DNA from: Nitrospirillum iridis
Lineage (GTDB): Bacteria > Pseudomonadota > Alphaproteobacteria > Azospirillales > Azospirillaceae
Length of the DNA: 64,000 nt
NCBI RefSeq assembly: GCF_014205765.1
Contig: NZ_JACIIZ010000013.1
Coordinates: 1-64,000 of the forward strand
Reading direction: 5' to 3'
Both the position numbers and the translations under genes were made by a program. Positions within the stretch are counted from its first letter, which is position 1, and each line of letters starts with the position of its first letter. The notes under the pieces are model-generated. The model saw only the letters and a list, made by a program, of their open reading frames with translations. It had not been told where the DNA came from and did not search any database. Of the stretch, positions 54,895 through 63,281 are shown piece by piece.

Positions 54895-55190
54895 CGGCGG
54901 ACCCCCGCACAGTGGACCAGGCGGGGGAGGCGGCGGTGCCGCGCTTTGCCCGCGGGGTGAAGTTCCGCTTCGATGAAACCCGGAAAAGCTGGATGGTCCT
55001 GGCACCGGAGCGGCTTTTCCTGCCCGATGAGGCGGCGACCGAGATCCTGAAGCTGGTGGACGGCCAACGCACACTGGGTGCCATCGTCGATGATCTGGCC
55101 ACGCGCTTCGACGTCCCCCGGGGCGAGATGGCGGGCGATGTGCGCGGCATGCTGCGGGACTTGGCGGAAAAAGGCGTAGTCCTGCTATGA
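54891..55190 (+). CDS. pqqD: PQQ peptide chaperone PqqD
   Basis: A 99-residue protein that binds PqqA and hands it to PqqE. PRFARGVKFRFDETRKSWMV near the N-terminus, the ERLFLPDEAATEILKLVDGQ core and ATRFDVPRGEMAGDVRGMLR give the winged-helix RiPP-recognition fold. It overlaps pqqC by four bases and pqqE by four bases. Confidence 0.96.
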   Translation: MTADPRTVDQAGEAAVPRFARGVKFRFDETRKSWMVLAPERLFLPDEAATEILKLVDGQRTLGAIVDDLATRFDVPRGEMAGDVRGMLRDLAEKGVVLL

Positions 55191-56356
55191 CCGGCCCCTC
55201 CTCCCACGCCCATGCGGTGGAAGCCCCCATGGGGCTGCTGGCGGAACTGACCCACCGCTGCCCCTTGCGCTGCCCCTATTGCTCCAACCCGGTGGAATTG
55301 CAGCGGGCGGGGGAGGAGATGGACACCGCCACCTGGAAGCGCCTGCTGGGCGAGGCGGCGGCGCTGGGTGTCCTGCAGGTCCATTTCTCCGGCGGGGAGC
55401 CCACCGCCCGCAAGGACCTGCCGGAGCTGGTGCGCCACGCGGCGTCCCTCGGCCTCTACACCAATCTCATCACCTCCGGCGTACTGCTGGATGGGCCGTC
55501 GTTGGCCCTGCTGGCCGATGCGGGCCTGGACCATGTGCAGCTGAGCTTCCAGGATGTGGAGGTGGAAAGCGCGGAGCGGATCGGCGGCATGCCGGGGGCC
55601 CAGGCGCGCAAGCTGGCGCTGGCCCGGCTGGTGACGGATGCCGGCTTGCCGCTGACCCTCAACTTCGTCGTCCACCGCCAGAACCTGGACCGCCTGCCGC
55701 GGATGATCGCGCTGGGGTTGGAGCTGAGCGCCGCCCGCATCGAGGTCGCCCATGTCCAGTACTATGGCTGGAGCCTGATGAACCGCGACGCCCTGCTGCC
55801 CAGCCGGCAGCAGCTGGAGCGGGCGACGGCCGAGGTCGACGCCGCCCGGCTGCGGCTGAAGGGCCGCATGGTCATCGACTACGTGCCGCCCGACTACTAC
55901 GCCGCCCGGCCCAAGGCCTGCATGGGCGGTTGGGCCCGGCGCTTCATGAACATCTCGCCCGGCGGCTTGGCCCTGCCCTGTCACGCGGCGGAGACGCTGC
56001 CCGGCTTCGACTGGCCGTCGGTCGCCACGGGCTCGCTGGCGGCCGCCTGGTATGACAGCGAGGCCTTCAACCGCTATCGCGGCACCGCCTGGATGCCGGA
56101 ACCCTGCCAGGGCTGTGAGCGCAAGGAGATCGATTGGGGCGGTTGCCGCTGCCAGGCCTTCGCCCTGACCGGCGATGCCGGCCGCACCGATCCGGCCTGT
56201 GCCCTGTCACCCGACCACGGGATCATGCTGGCGGCGATCGAGGCGCGCGGCGAGGCCCCGCCAGACTTCATCTATCGCCAATACGGGCCGCCGCCCGGGA
56301 TCAAGCAATCGGCGGCCAAGGCGCCGGTGGGGGAGGCATGGCCCGCCGAACCCTGA
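55187..56356 (+). CDS. pqqE: PqqA peptide cyclase PqqE (radical SAM)
   Basis: A 389-residue radical-SAM enzyme that makes the carbon-carbon bond between Glu and Tyr of PqqA. The SAM-cluster motif is Cys25-Cys29-Cys32 in LTHRCPLRCPYCSN, followed by HFSGGEPTARKDLPELV. The C-terminal SPASM part has Cys residues in PKACMGGWARRFMNISPGGL, LPCHAAETLPGF and EPCQGCERKEIDWGGCRCQA. It overlaps pqqD and the downstream hydrolase gene. The length is typical. Confidence 0.97.
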   Translation: MTGPSSHAHAVEAPMGLLAELTHRCPLRCPYCSNPVELQRAGEEMDTATWKRLLGEAAALGVLQVHFSGGEPTARKDLPELVRHAASLGLYTNLITSGVLLDGPSLALLADAGLDHVQLSFQDVEVESAERIGGMPGAQARKLALARLVTDAGLPLTLNFVVHRQNLDRLPRMIALGLELSAARIEVAHVQYYGWSLMNRDALLPSRQQLERATAEVDAARLRLKGRMVIDYVPPDYYAARPKACMGGWARRFMNISPGGLALPCHAAETLPGFDWPSVATGSLAAAWYDSEAFNRYRGTAWMPEPCQGCERKEIDWGGCRCQAFALTGDAGRTDPACALSPDHGIMLAAIEARGEAPPDFIYRQYGPPPGIKQSAAKAPVGEAWPAEP

Positions 56357-57306
56357 TCCGGGGCCTGTGCCTGGCGTTGATGCTGGCGTGCCTGGGGCCG
56401 GCGGCCCGTTCACGCGCCGCGCCGGGCACGGGTGCTGACGGCGGCGACTATGTGCGGATGGTGGCGCCGGGTGTGTATGTGCGCCCGGGCCTGGTCCAGG
56501 ATGCGACGGCGGCAAACCGGGACGCCATTGCCAACATCGGCTTCATTGTCGGCCGGGACGCCGTGGCGGTCATCGATCCCGGCGGCAGTGCGGCCGATGG
56601 GGCCCAGCTGCGCGCGGTCATCCGGTCCTACAGCCCGCTGCCCATCCGCTATCTCATCTACACCCATGTCCATCCCGACCATGTCCTGGGGGCCGTCGCC
56701 TTCGCCCAGGACCACCCGGTTGTCGTGGCCCATGCCCGCTTCGCCGCCGCCTGGGGCGAACGGGGCGCCTTTTACCGGCAGGGGCTGGCCCGCATCCTAG
56801 GGGGCGATGCCGCCCGGGCCGGGGATGCGCTACCCCCCACCCAGGCGGTCGGCGACGCGACGGATGTCGACCTGGGTGGTCGCGTCCTGCACCTTCTGGC
56901 CTGTGGCGCCGCCCATACCGACAGCGACCTGGCCATCTATGACGACCAGACGCGCACCCTGTGGGCCGGTGACCTGCTGTTCCAGGATCATGTCCCCGTT
57001 TTGGACGGCAGCCTCTCGGGCTGGCTGAAGACGCTGGCCCAGCTGAAGGCCCTGCCGGCGGTGCGGGCGGTGCCCGGCCATGGGCCGGTCCAGGTGCCCT
57101 GGCCGGCCGGGGTGGCGGATGAGGAACGCTATCTCACCACCCTGGCGCGGGACGCGCACGCCCTGCTGGCCCGGGGCGGAGACATCGACGGTGCGGCCGC
57201 CATCATTGGACAGTCGGAAAAGGGCCGTTGGCGGCTGTTCGACGCCTACAACGGCCGCAACGCCATCACCGCCTTCAAACAGCTGGAATGGGAGGATACG
57301 CCATGA
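56338..57306 (+). CDS. Exported metallo-beta-lactamase-fold zinc hydrolase (quinoprotein relay)
   Basis: A 322-residue periplasmic protein with a signal peptide (MARRTLIRGLCLALMLACLG). The zinc motif is HVHPDH at residues 110-115, with HTDSDLAIYDDQTRTLWAGD and VRAVPGHGPVQVPWP supplying later ligands. It resembles the SoxH-like hydrolases found with PQQ dehydrogenases. The start overlaps pqqE by 19 bases and the stop overlaps the SoxYZ-like gene by four. The role is inferred from context: a periplasmic thioester or sulfur relay associated with quinoproteins. Confidence 0.85.
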   Translation: MARRTLIRGLCLALMLACLGPAARSRAAPGTGADGGDYVRMVAPGVYVRPGLVQDATAANRDAIANIGFIVGRDAVAVIDPGGSAADGAQLRAVIRSYSPLPIRYLIYTHVHPDHVLGAVAFAQDHPVVVAHARFAAAWGERGAFYRQGLARILGGDAARAGDALPPTQAVGDATDVDLGGRVLHLLACGAAHTDSDLAIYDDQTRTLWAGDLLFQDHVPVLDGSLSGWLKTLAQLKALPAVRAVPGHGPVQVPWPAGVADEERYLTTLARDAHALLARGGDIDGAAAIIGQSEKGRWRLFDAYNGRNAITAFKQLEWEDTP

Positions 57307-58124
57307 GGTGCCGCCTGCGTGCCCTGGCCGTGCTGGCCGCCCTGGTCGTCGCCTCATTGGACTTGCCGCGATCGGCGTGGGCCGAAGACCCGGCGGCGGA
57401 TGCCGCCCGCTGGCAGGATTTGCGCCAGATGCTGTTCGCCGGCCACAGTCTGACACCGGCCAAGGGCCAGATCGCGCTGGAGGCGCCGGACAGGGCCATG
57501 GATGCCGCCTTGGTGCCGGTGACCCTGACGCTGGACGCCACGCTGCCGCTGAAGGCCGTCTATCTGGTGGTGGACAACAACCCATCGCCCCTGGTCGGCA
57601 CGTTCCGCTTCGGGCCGGCCGCCGTGCCGGTGCAGCTGAAGACCCGCATCCGGGTGGACGCCTATACCCATATGCATGCCGTGGCGGAGACGGCCGACGG
57701 TCGTTGGTTCGTGGTGGAGCGCTATATCAAGGCCGCCGGCGGCTGCTCCGCCCCCGCCACCAAGGACGCCCAGCTGGCCTTGGAGCGGTTGGGCCAGATG
57801 CGGCTGAAGACGGTGGCGGAAGGGCCGGCCGGGGCGCCTTCCGGTGCCATCACCGCCCAGCTGTTGATCAGCCATCCGAACTATAATGGCATGCAGATGG
57901 ACCAGGTAACGCGCACCTACACGCCCGCCCGTTTCATCCGCGATGTCACGATCAGCAGCGGCGGCGCCTTGGTCCTCCAGCTTGAGGCCGACATTTCATT
58001 GAGCGAGGATCCGGCGCTAACCTTCACATACCATCCCCAAGGTCCTTTGGCTGTCACCGTGCGGGATAGTACCGACGCCACCTTCAGCCATACCTTCCAG
58101 GGGGATGGCCCAGACGGTCGATAG
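57303..58124 (+). CDS. Quinoprotein-associated SoxYZ-like carrier
   Basis: A 273-residue protein with a signal peptide (RALAVLAALVVASLDLPRSA). The first half is SoxY-like, ending in VVERYIKAAGGCSAP with a single Cys148 that would carry a sulfur or acyl group. The second half is SoxZ-like (MRLKTVAEGPAGAPSGAITA to LTFTYHPQGPLAVTVRDSTD). SoxY and SoxZ are normally separate; this fusion class occurs beside PQQ dehydrogenases, and the hydrolase before it may release the bound group. It ends the pqq transcript. Confidence 0.88.
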   Translation: MRCRLRALAVLAALVVASLDLPRSAWAEDPAADAARWQDLRQMLFAGHSLTPAKGQIALEAPDRAMDAALVPVTLTLDATLPLKAVYLVVDNNPSPLVGTFRFGPAAVPVQLKTRIRVDAYTHMHAVAETADGRWFVVERYIKAAGGCSAPATKDAQLALERLGQMRLKTVAEGPAGAPSGAITAQLLISHPNYNGMQMDQVTRTYTPARFIRDVTISSGGALVLQLEADISLSEDPALTFTYHPQGPLAVTVRDSTDATFSHTFQGDGPDGR

Positions 58125-58145
58125 AAGGCTGACCGCCTGGGGGCT

Positions 58146-58724
58146 TCAGTCCTGGATCCAGCGGGTCATCCGTGGGAAGGGGGGCAGGCCGTTGTCGCCC
58201 ATGAACGAGAAAAGGCCGGCGAAGCCGGTCATCCCCACCCTGGCCAGGGCCGCGGGGCCATGGTGGGTTCCGGCCTCAAGCCAGCGCTGCATGGGGTGGA
58301 TACCCTCATACGCGGCGACGTGGTAGGAGCCGGGGAAGAAGACGCACCCCAGCGGCACCCCCAAATGCAAGGCAGCGGCGAAGGACCAGGCTTGGGCCAT
58401 GAACTCCCCCTGCTTCAGAGGCATGGCTAGGACAGGGTCCTCGGGGGCGTCGGACCCGGCATCCGCCGTGATGGCGGCGTGGGTGTCGGCGTGTAGGTCG
58501 GTTCCCAAGTGGGGCCAAAGGCGCCGGGGCACGATGGCGACATGCCCCGCCTCATGCAGCAGGTCGCCCGATCCCACCAGCGTCTCGGGGTCGACATGGA
58601 TGGTGCCGGCATGGATGTTAATGCCCGGCAGGAAGCCGCCCTCCGCCCCGGGGCCGAACACCACGTCGAGGCCGATCTCACGCAGGAAGGCGACAATGGG
58701 CGCCAGCGCCTCGGGATGATACAT
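58146..58724 (-). CDS. HExxH putative metallopeptidase-like protein
   Basis: A 192-residue protein with no signal peptide and a zincin-like motif in SGDLLHEAGHVAIVPRRLW (His57, Glu58, His61). A third ligand is not evident, though Asp residues in HADTHAAITADAGSDAPEDP are candidates. GEFMAQAWSFAAALHLGVPL and FFPGSYHVAAYEGIHPMQRW are well-formed segments, suggesting a folded enzyme. I do not know the family. It is convergent with the SoxYZ-like gene, so it is not part of the pqq transcript but may be functionally linked. Confidence 0.7.
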   Translation of the reverse strand: MYHPEALAPIVAFLREIGLDVVFGPGAEGGFLPGINIHAGTIHVDPETLVGSGDLLHEAGHVAIVPRRLWPHLGTDLHADTHAAITADAGSDAPEDPVLAMPLKQGEFMAQAWSFAAALHLGVPLGCVFFPGSYHVAAYEGIHPMQRWLEAGTHHGPAALARVGMTGFAGLFSFMGDNGLPPFPRMTRWIQD

Positions 58725-58823
58725 CGACTTCTCACGCCCTAATGCGAAACGCCACCAGTGTCGCGCAAGCGAGGGGCGTCATGCAAGCTGGACGGGTGGT
58801 GCGACGCGGCCCCGTCGCGCGGG

Positions 58824-59204
58824 TCAGGTGCAGCGCAGGTTCACCTCCGCCTGGGCGCGGCGCAGTTTTTCCACCTCGTCCTTGGCGATGGGGGTGTCGC
58901 GGAACATGGCGCCACGGTCGCCCAGGCCGCCCTGCTGCATGCGCAGGATGGTGTCGGCCTTTTCATAGTCGTCATAGGGCATCATGTCGGCGATGGTGTC
59001 GATGCCGCAGGCGCATTTGCCCAACAGTTCATGCTTGAAGCCGTTCGATGCCAGGCAGCCGATGACGTAATCCGCCCGCACGGCGGTGGGGTAGTCGTAG
59101 CGGGGGTGGTGATCCACACCCGCCTTCGGCGCCGCGTGGGCCGAAAGCGCCAGACCGGCCCAGGCCAATACCGGCAGCAAGCCCCGCATGGGGATGCGCG
59201 CCAT
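58824..59204 (-). CDS. Small exported Cys-containing protein
   Basis: A 126-residue protein with a signal peptide (RGLLPVLAWAGLALSAHAAP). Mature cysteines are at 50, 64, 66 and 125 (GCLAS, KCACGID, LRCT), an arrangement that could give two disulfides. GGGAGG precedes the ATG at 59204, so the start is well supported. The middle has IADMMPYDDYEKADTILRMQ. I do not recognise a named family; there is no CxxCH haem motif and no EF-hand. Its position after the pqq genes suggests a periplasmic accessory role. Confidence 0.7.
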   Translation of the reverse strand: MARIPMRGLLPVLAWAGLALSAHAAPKAGVDHHPRYDYPTAVRADYVIGCLASNGFKHELLGKCACGIDTIADMMPYDDYEKADTILRMQQGGLGDRGAMFRDTPIAKDEVEKLRRAQAEVNLRCT

Positions 59205-59282
59205 GGAATCCTCCCTTTCTTGTTCTGCGTTCCCAAGGTAACGCAGGCATCGGGCGGCCACCATGACCGATTGGTAGTAGGA

Positions 59283-59320
59283 ATGGAAAACGGGGGCCGC
59301 GACGGGCCCCCGTTTTCCAT
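59283..59320 (-). terminator. Strong bidirectional terminator
   Basis: A perfect 16-bp stem (ATGGAAAACGGGGGCC with its complement) encloses GCGACG. The stem ends in an A4/T4 stretch on each side, so it can act on either strand. It lies 20 bases after the barrel gene stop. Confidence 0.85.
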
Positions 59321-59340
59321 CGCCGGATTTCGGCGCGTGC

Positions 59341-60648
59341 TTAGACCCGCAGGCCGAAGCGCAGCAGGCCGACCTGCTGGCTGAAGGCGTTGTTCTCCGT
59401 TGAGGAGTAGCGGCGGCGATAGCCGATTTCCGCGCCGATGTAGTATTCGGGAGCCAGCGACCAGATGGCGCGCAGACGATTGTCGTACGACCAGTCCTGG
59501 CGCCCCGAGCCCTCGAAGTTGTCATTATAGACGTAGGAGCTGAACGTCAGCACGACGTTGCGCTGCAGCTCACGGCGGATGAGGATGCCACCGCCCGAAT
59601 GGACGATCTGGGACGAGCGGCTGAGCGTCGTCTCCTGCAGGCCCCGCTCGAGGGAGGGGACCACCACGGTCATGCGGTCGGGCGTCCAGTTGAACGCGAC
59701 CTTGACAGCCAGACCGCTGGGGTCGCGGTAGCGGGGATCGTCCACGTTCTGGTGCAGATAGCCGATCAGGAAGTCGCCGCGAATCAGTTGGGTCAGGTCC
59801 ACGCCCACACCGGTTTCAACCCGGTATCCCTGGCTGGAGCGTTGGAACCCGTCGCTGTCGACCTTGTCGTCGTACATCACCTTGTTGAACGAGGCCTGCC
59901 CCACGGCGGCATAGCCGGGGTAGAGCTCATAGGCTGCGCGCCCGGTGGCGGCGAAGTCATAGCGGTCGCGGTCGCCTTCCTGGATATAGGTGCCATCGCC
60001 GCGCGGCACGTCGCGGAAGTCGTGGCGCCCGCCCGCCAGGCTGCCCGTCAGGGTGAAACGGCCCATCTGCTGCTGCAGCGCCGCCTGGGCGCCCACGTTG
60101 CGGGTCCGGGTCGGCTCCAGGCCGCTCTGGTCATCCGGGCTGCCGCGGTCCTCATAGGCCTGGTTAACGTCCACGCTGCCGCTCACCTGGGTGTCGCGGC
60201 TGAAGTGGTACAGGCCATCGGAATGCAGCGTGCCGTCCAGATGGCTGTCGTGCGTGAAGGTCTTGTAGTACGACTGTTCCAGCCGGCCCAGGAAGTTCAA
60301 CTGATCATCCGCGAACTGGGAGCGCGCCCAGATTTCGGGCGAGATGCGGGTGATGAAATCGCTCTTGGTGTTCTGCTGGGTGGCGTAGACGTTGCTGTTG
60401 TAGGTCTCGGAGACGTCCACCAGCGGAAAAAGGATGTAATTGCCGACGGCGATGCCCTTCGGCTGATAGGCGGCGTTCACGCGCTGCGGATCGTTCACCC
60501 CGGCGTCGTCCGTCAGCGCCCCCTGCTCGGTGACGACGTTCGAGCTTTCAGCACCCCGGCGCAGGTCGTTCGTGGCCGACTGGGCGCTTGCCGTCAGGGG
60601 CAACAACAAAGTTGTCAAGCAGCTGGCGGCCAGACAAGACGCCCTCAT
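59341..60648 (-). CDS. Outer-membrane beta-barrel protein of polysaccharide loci
   Basis: A 435-residue protein. MRASCLAASCLTTLLLPLTA is the signal peptide; a frame from 60702 adds 18 residues. The barrel starts near VGNYILFPLVDVSETYNSNV with the NVYATQ motif and continues through many short strands: DQLNFLGRLEQSYYKTFTHD, FTLTGSLAGGRHDFRDVPRG, RGDFLIGYLHQNVDDPRYRD. It ends LLRFGLRV. It matches the BBP2-like barrels encoded with exopolysaccharide genes, proposed to secrete or anchor polymer. It is divergent from the O-antigen-ligase-like gene. Confidence 0.85.
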   Translation of the reverse strand: MRASCLAASCLTTLLLPLTASAQSATNDLRRGAESSNVVTEQGALTDDAGVNDPQRVNAAYQPKGIAVGNYILFPLVDVSETYNSNVYATQQNTKSDFITRISPEIWARSQFADDQLNFLGRLEQSYYKTFTHDSHLDGTLHSDGLYHFSRDTQVSGSVDVNQAYEDRGSPDDQSGLEPTRTRNVGAQAALQQQMGRFTLTGSLAGGRHDFRDVPRGDGTYIQEGDRDRYDFAATGRAAYELYPGYAAVGQASFNKVMYDDKVDSDGFQRSSQGYRVETGVGVDLTQLIRGDFLIGYLHQNVDDPRYRDPSGLAVKVAFNWTPDRMTVVVPSLERGLQETTLSRSSQIVHSGGGILIRRELQRNVVLTFSSYVYNDNFEGSGRQDWSYDNRLRAIWSLAPEYYIGAEIGYRRRYSSTENNAFSQQVGLLRFGLRV

Positions 60649-60942
60649 GTGACGAGAAGTGACAAACAATGTAAGCCGATTGCCGGTATCCAGCTCAGGC
60701 ATTGCAGCAACCTATATTATCCAGTCCCAGAATGAACTGAACCTATCAGGATTGATGCTGTTGTCCAGGCGCAGTTCGCAAAATGTGGCGCAACGGTGGC
60801 GGCTGTGACCTAAATGCCGCCGGAGCTTGTGGCGCTCCGGCCCAGGTTCGGGGCTGTCATCCGGCCGAAAAATGGTAGCATCGCCCCACATTCGGTCGGT
60901 GGTCCGATGCGGGCGATCTATGCTTGAGGATATTTGGGGGTT

Positions 60943-62328
60943 ATGGCACGGCGTTTTCATTTCTGGTGTCTTATGGCCGTTGTTGGGCTCGCGCCTGCGC
61001 CCTTGGGATCGAATCGTCCCCTGGCGTGGACCATTCTGGCGCTGGCGGTCGGTCTGCTCTGCGCGACCTGGCCGCTGGTGATTCGGCGCGAACGCCGGCA
61101 TCTGGCGCTGACGGTCCGCGCGCTGGCCATTCCTTTGGCCGCCTTCGGGGCGGCTGTGGCCTGGGCACTGGCGCAGACTATTCCGGGTGTCGGGCCGGCG
61201 GCGCCTGCGGTCTGGGCCGCGGCCGGGCAGGTTCTGGACCAGGCCGGCTTGTCCACCCCCGTATCCCCTAGCTTGTCCGTGGATCCCTATGCCACCAAGG
61301 TCGGCGTCATGCGGCTGCTGACGTATGGCGGCGTTTTCTGGCTCGCCGTCCAGCATGGGCGGCTGTCCCGCCGGCCCTTCAGGGTGGTGGAGGCGTTGTC
61401 CGTCATCGCCATCGTTTATGCCGGCTACGGCCTGCTGGAATATGCGTCCGGCACCGAAACCATCCTCAGCATGCCCAAATGGGCTTATATTGGCGAACTC
61501 ACCAGCACCTTCGTGAACCGCAACAGCTACGCCACTTTCGCCGGCCTGGGCGTGCTGTGCTGCGTGGCGGCGGTCGCCCACCGGCTGGAGGATAGGCGGC
61601 CAGGTTTGGCGCCGCTGCTTCTCCATCTGCGCCGGCGCACGGCGTTGAAGGCCGTGGGTGCCATCATGGTGTTGATGGCGCTGTTTTGCACCGGCTCGCG
61701 GGCGGGCATCATCGCCTCGCTATTGGCGCTGGCGTCGCAGGGCCTGTTCCTCTGGATGCTCACGGGCCGGCTGGCCCCGCGCCGGGCGGCGGTCGTCCTG
61801 CTGGGCTGGGGCGGGTTGATCGGCGTGTCGGCCGCATGGCTGCTGATGATGTCGGACACCTTCGCCGCCAACGGATTCGACCGCGCGTTGGTGTATCGGC
61901 TGACCTGGTCGGCGGTGATGGAACGGCCGTGGCAGGGAATGGGGCTGGGCACCTTCTCGGCGGCTTTCGAGGCCTTGCGGACGCCGGTCCTGGTGCTGCC
62001 GTGGCGGGAGGCGCACGACACCTATCTTGAACTGATGTTCGAGCTTGGCATTCCCGCCGTCGCGGCCCTGCTGGCGGCCGTGGTCTGGGCGGCGGCCCAT
62101 CTGGTCAGGGCCGTGTTGCGCCCGGGCGCCAACGGCGGCCTGGTGGCGCTGGCGCTGGCCGGCACGGTGCTGATGGCGACCCATTCCCTGGTGGATTTCA
62201 GCGCTCAGATGCCGGCCGTCACCATGTTCTGGCTGACCTTGCTGGGCAGTGGTGTGGCGCAAACCCGGGTGGGCCGGACGTCCACCGGTGCGCCCGCCGC
62301 GGGCGCCATTGAAAGTGTTCCCGCGTGA
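60943..62328 (+). CDS. O-antigen ligase-like (Wzy_C) membrane protein
   Basis: A 461-residue protein with about 11 hydrophobic segments. ELTSTFVNRNSYATFAGLGV is the conserved part of the O-antigen ligase/polymerase family, and the large periplasmic loop includes YRLTWSAVMERPWQGMGLGT and PWREAHDTYLELMFELGIPA with its conserved His. It joins or extends a lipid-linked polysaccharide in the periplasm. The ATG at 60943 is preceded by a G-run (gggggtt); a TTG at 60934 is also in frame. It is divergent from the barrel gene, so the 294-base gap holds both promoters. Confidence 0.88.
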   Translation: MARRFHFWCLMAVVGLAPAPLGSNRPLAWTILALAVGLLCATWPLVIRRERRHLALTVRALAIPLAAFGAAVAWALAQTIPGVGPAAPAVWAAAGQVLDQAGLSTPVSPSLSVDPYATKVGVMRLLTYGGVFWLAVQHGRLSRRPFRVVEALSVIAIVYAGYGLLEYASGTETILSMPKWAYIGELTSTFVNRNSYATFAGLGVLCCVAAVAHRLEDRRPGLAPLLLHLRRRTALKAVGAIMVLMALFCTGSRAGIIASLLALASQGLFLWMLTGRLAPRRAAVVLLGWGGLIGVSAAWLLMMSDTFAANGFDRALVYRLTWSAVMERPWQGMGLGTFSAAFEALRTPVLVLPWREAHDTYLELMFELGIPAVAALLAAVVWAAAHLVRAVLRPGANGGLVALALAGTVLMATHSLVDFSAQMPAVTMFWLTLLGSGVAQTRVGRTSTGAPAAGAIESVPA

Positions 62329-62336
62329 CCATTTGG

Positions 62337-62351
62337 GCGGACGTTGTCCGC
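62337..62351 (+). terminator. Small hairpin after the ligase gene
   Basis: GCGGAC and GTCCGC pair around GTT nine bases after the stop. It is short and has no T-run. Confidence 0.35.
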
Positions 62352-62460
62352 ATGTCCACTGTTCAAATGAACTGAAATGGAATACACCTTCCCGGGATGC
62401 CGCAGGGAAGGCGGCGTGGGATATTCAACTTTGTTTGATCGCTGCGAGGGAGAGGCTGCC

Positions 62461-63228
62461 ATGGCGACGTTCCGGGGATTGTTCTTGGCTGCCGCCACAT
62501 GCGTTGCGGTTATCGGTGTCGTGCCGGCCGTGGCGGTCGCGCAGACCGCCACGTCTGGAATCACGGTGAATAACCTGCCCCCCGCCTTGCGGGCTGCCGT
62601 CCTTTCGGGGAACAGCAACGCGATCACGGCGGCCTTGAACACGTTGTCCGCCGGCAATCCGACCCAGGCCGCCGCCCTGGCCCTGCAGGTGGTGAGCGCG
62701 GCTGAAAAGCTGCTGGCCACCAACCCGCAAGCCGCCATCAGCGCCGCGGCTGCGGCGGTTCAGGCGGTGCAGGCCAGCGGCGTCTCCACCAACTCCCCCA
62801 CCCAGACGTCCCAGGTCATCACCACGGCGTCGCGTATCATCATCAACCCGGCGGTGATCCAGGTGGCCCCGGCGCTGGTGGCGTCGGTGGCGACCAGCGT
62901 TGCCCAGGTGGCGTCCATCCCCGCGGTTTATCAGGTCTCGCCGGCGGCGGCCGTGCAGGCCATGGCCAACGCCTATTCGGCCGCGACGACACCCGCCGTC
63001 ACGGCGGCCGCGCCCACCGTCACCTCCACCGTCGCCCAGGTGTTGACGACCGCCAGCCAGAACACCGCGTTGTCCAGCGCCAACGCGTCCAACACCGCGC
63101 AGGTGACGGCCATCCTCAACAACTCGTCCGTCGCCGTGGAGACGACCCAGCAGACGACCACCACCACGCAGACGGCGTCGGTCGAATCGGTCGCCGCTCA
63201 ACCGTCGTTCACGGTCAGCCCCAACTGA
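62461..63228 (+). CDS. Exported Ala/Thr/Val-rich protein
   Basis: A 255-residue protein with a signal peptide (MATFRGLFLAAATCVAVIGV, cleavage near AQT). The mature part is low in complexity: Ala, Thr, Ser, Val and Gln dominate, with helical-looking PTQAAALALQVVSAAEKLLA and repeated QAV/AAV stretches, and a Thr-rich end. There are no Cys. I do not recognise a family. The position after the ligase gene, and the composition, suggest a surface-associated or polymer-interacting protein. The frame is open to 62377, but the ATG at 62461 starts the signal peptide. Confidence 0.65.
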   Translation: MATFRGLFLAAATCVAVIGVVPAVAVAQTATSGITVNNLPPALRAAVLSGNSNAITAALNTLSAGNPTQAAALALQVVSAAEKLLATNPQAAISAAAAAVQAVQASGVSTNSPTQTSQVITTASRIIINPAVIQVAPALVASVATSVAQVASIPAVYQVSPAAAVQAMANAYSAATTPAVTAAAPTVTSTVAQVLTTASQNTALSSANASNTAQVTAILNNSSVAVETTQQTTTTTQTASVESVAAQPSFTVSPN

Positions 63229-63281
63229 GAGGCTGGTCGCCGGGGGGCCAGGCGCCGCCCCGGCCGTCATGAGGCTAACCT

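Noticed and set aside
58824-59204. Lanmodulin-like lanthanide-binding protein
   Set aside because: The exported protein next to the pqq operon has no EF-hand loops and few acidic clusters, and it has cysteines that lanmodulin lacks.
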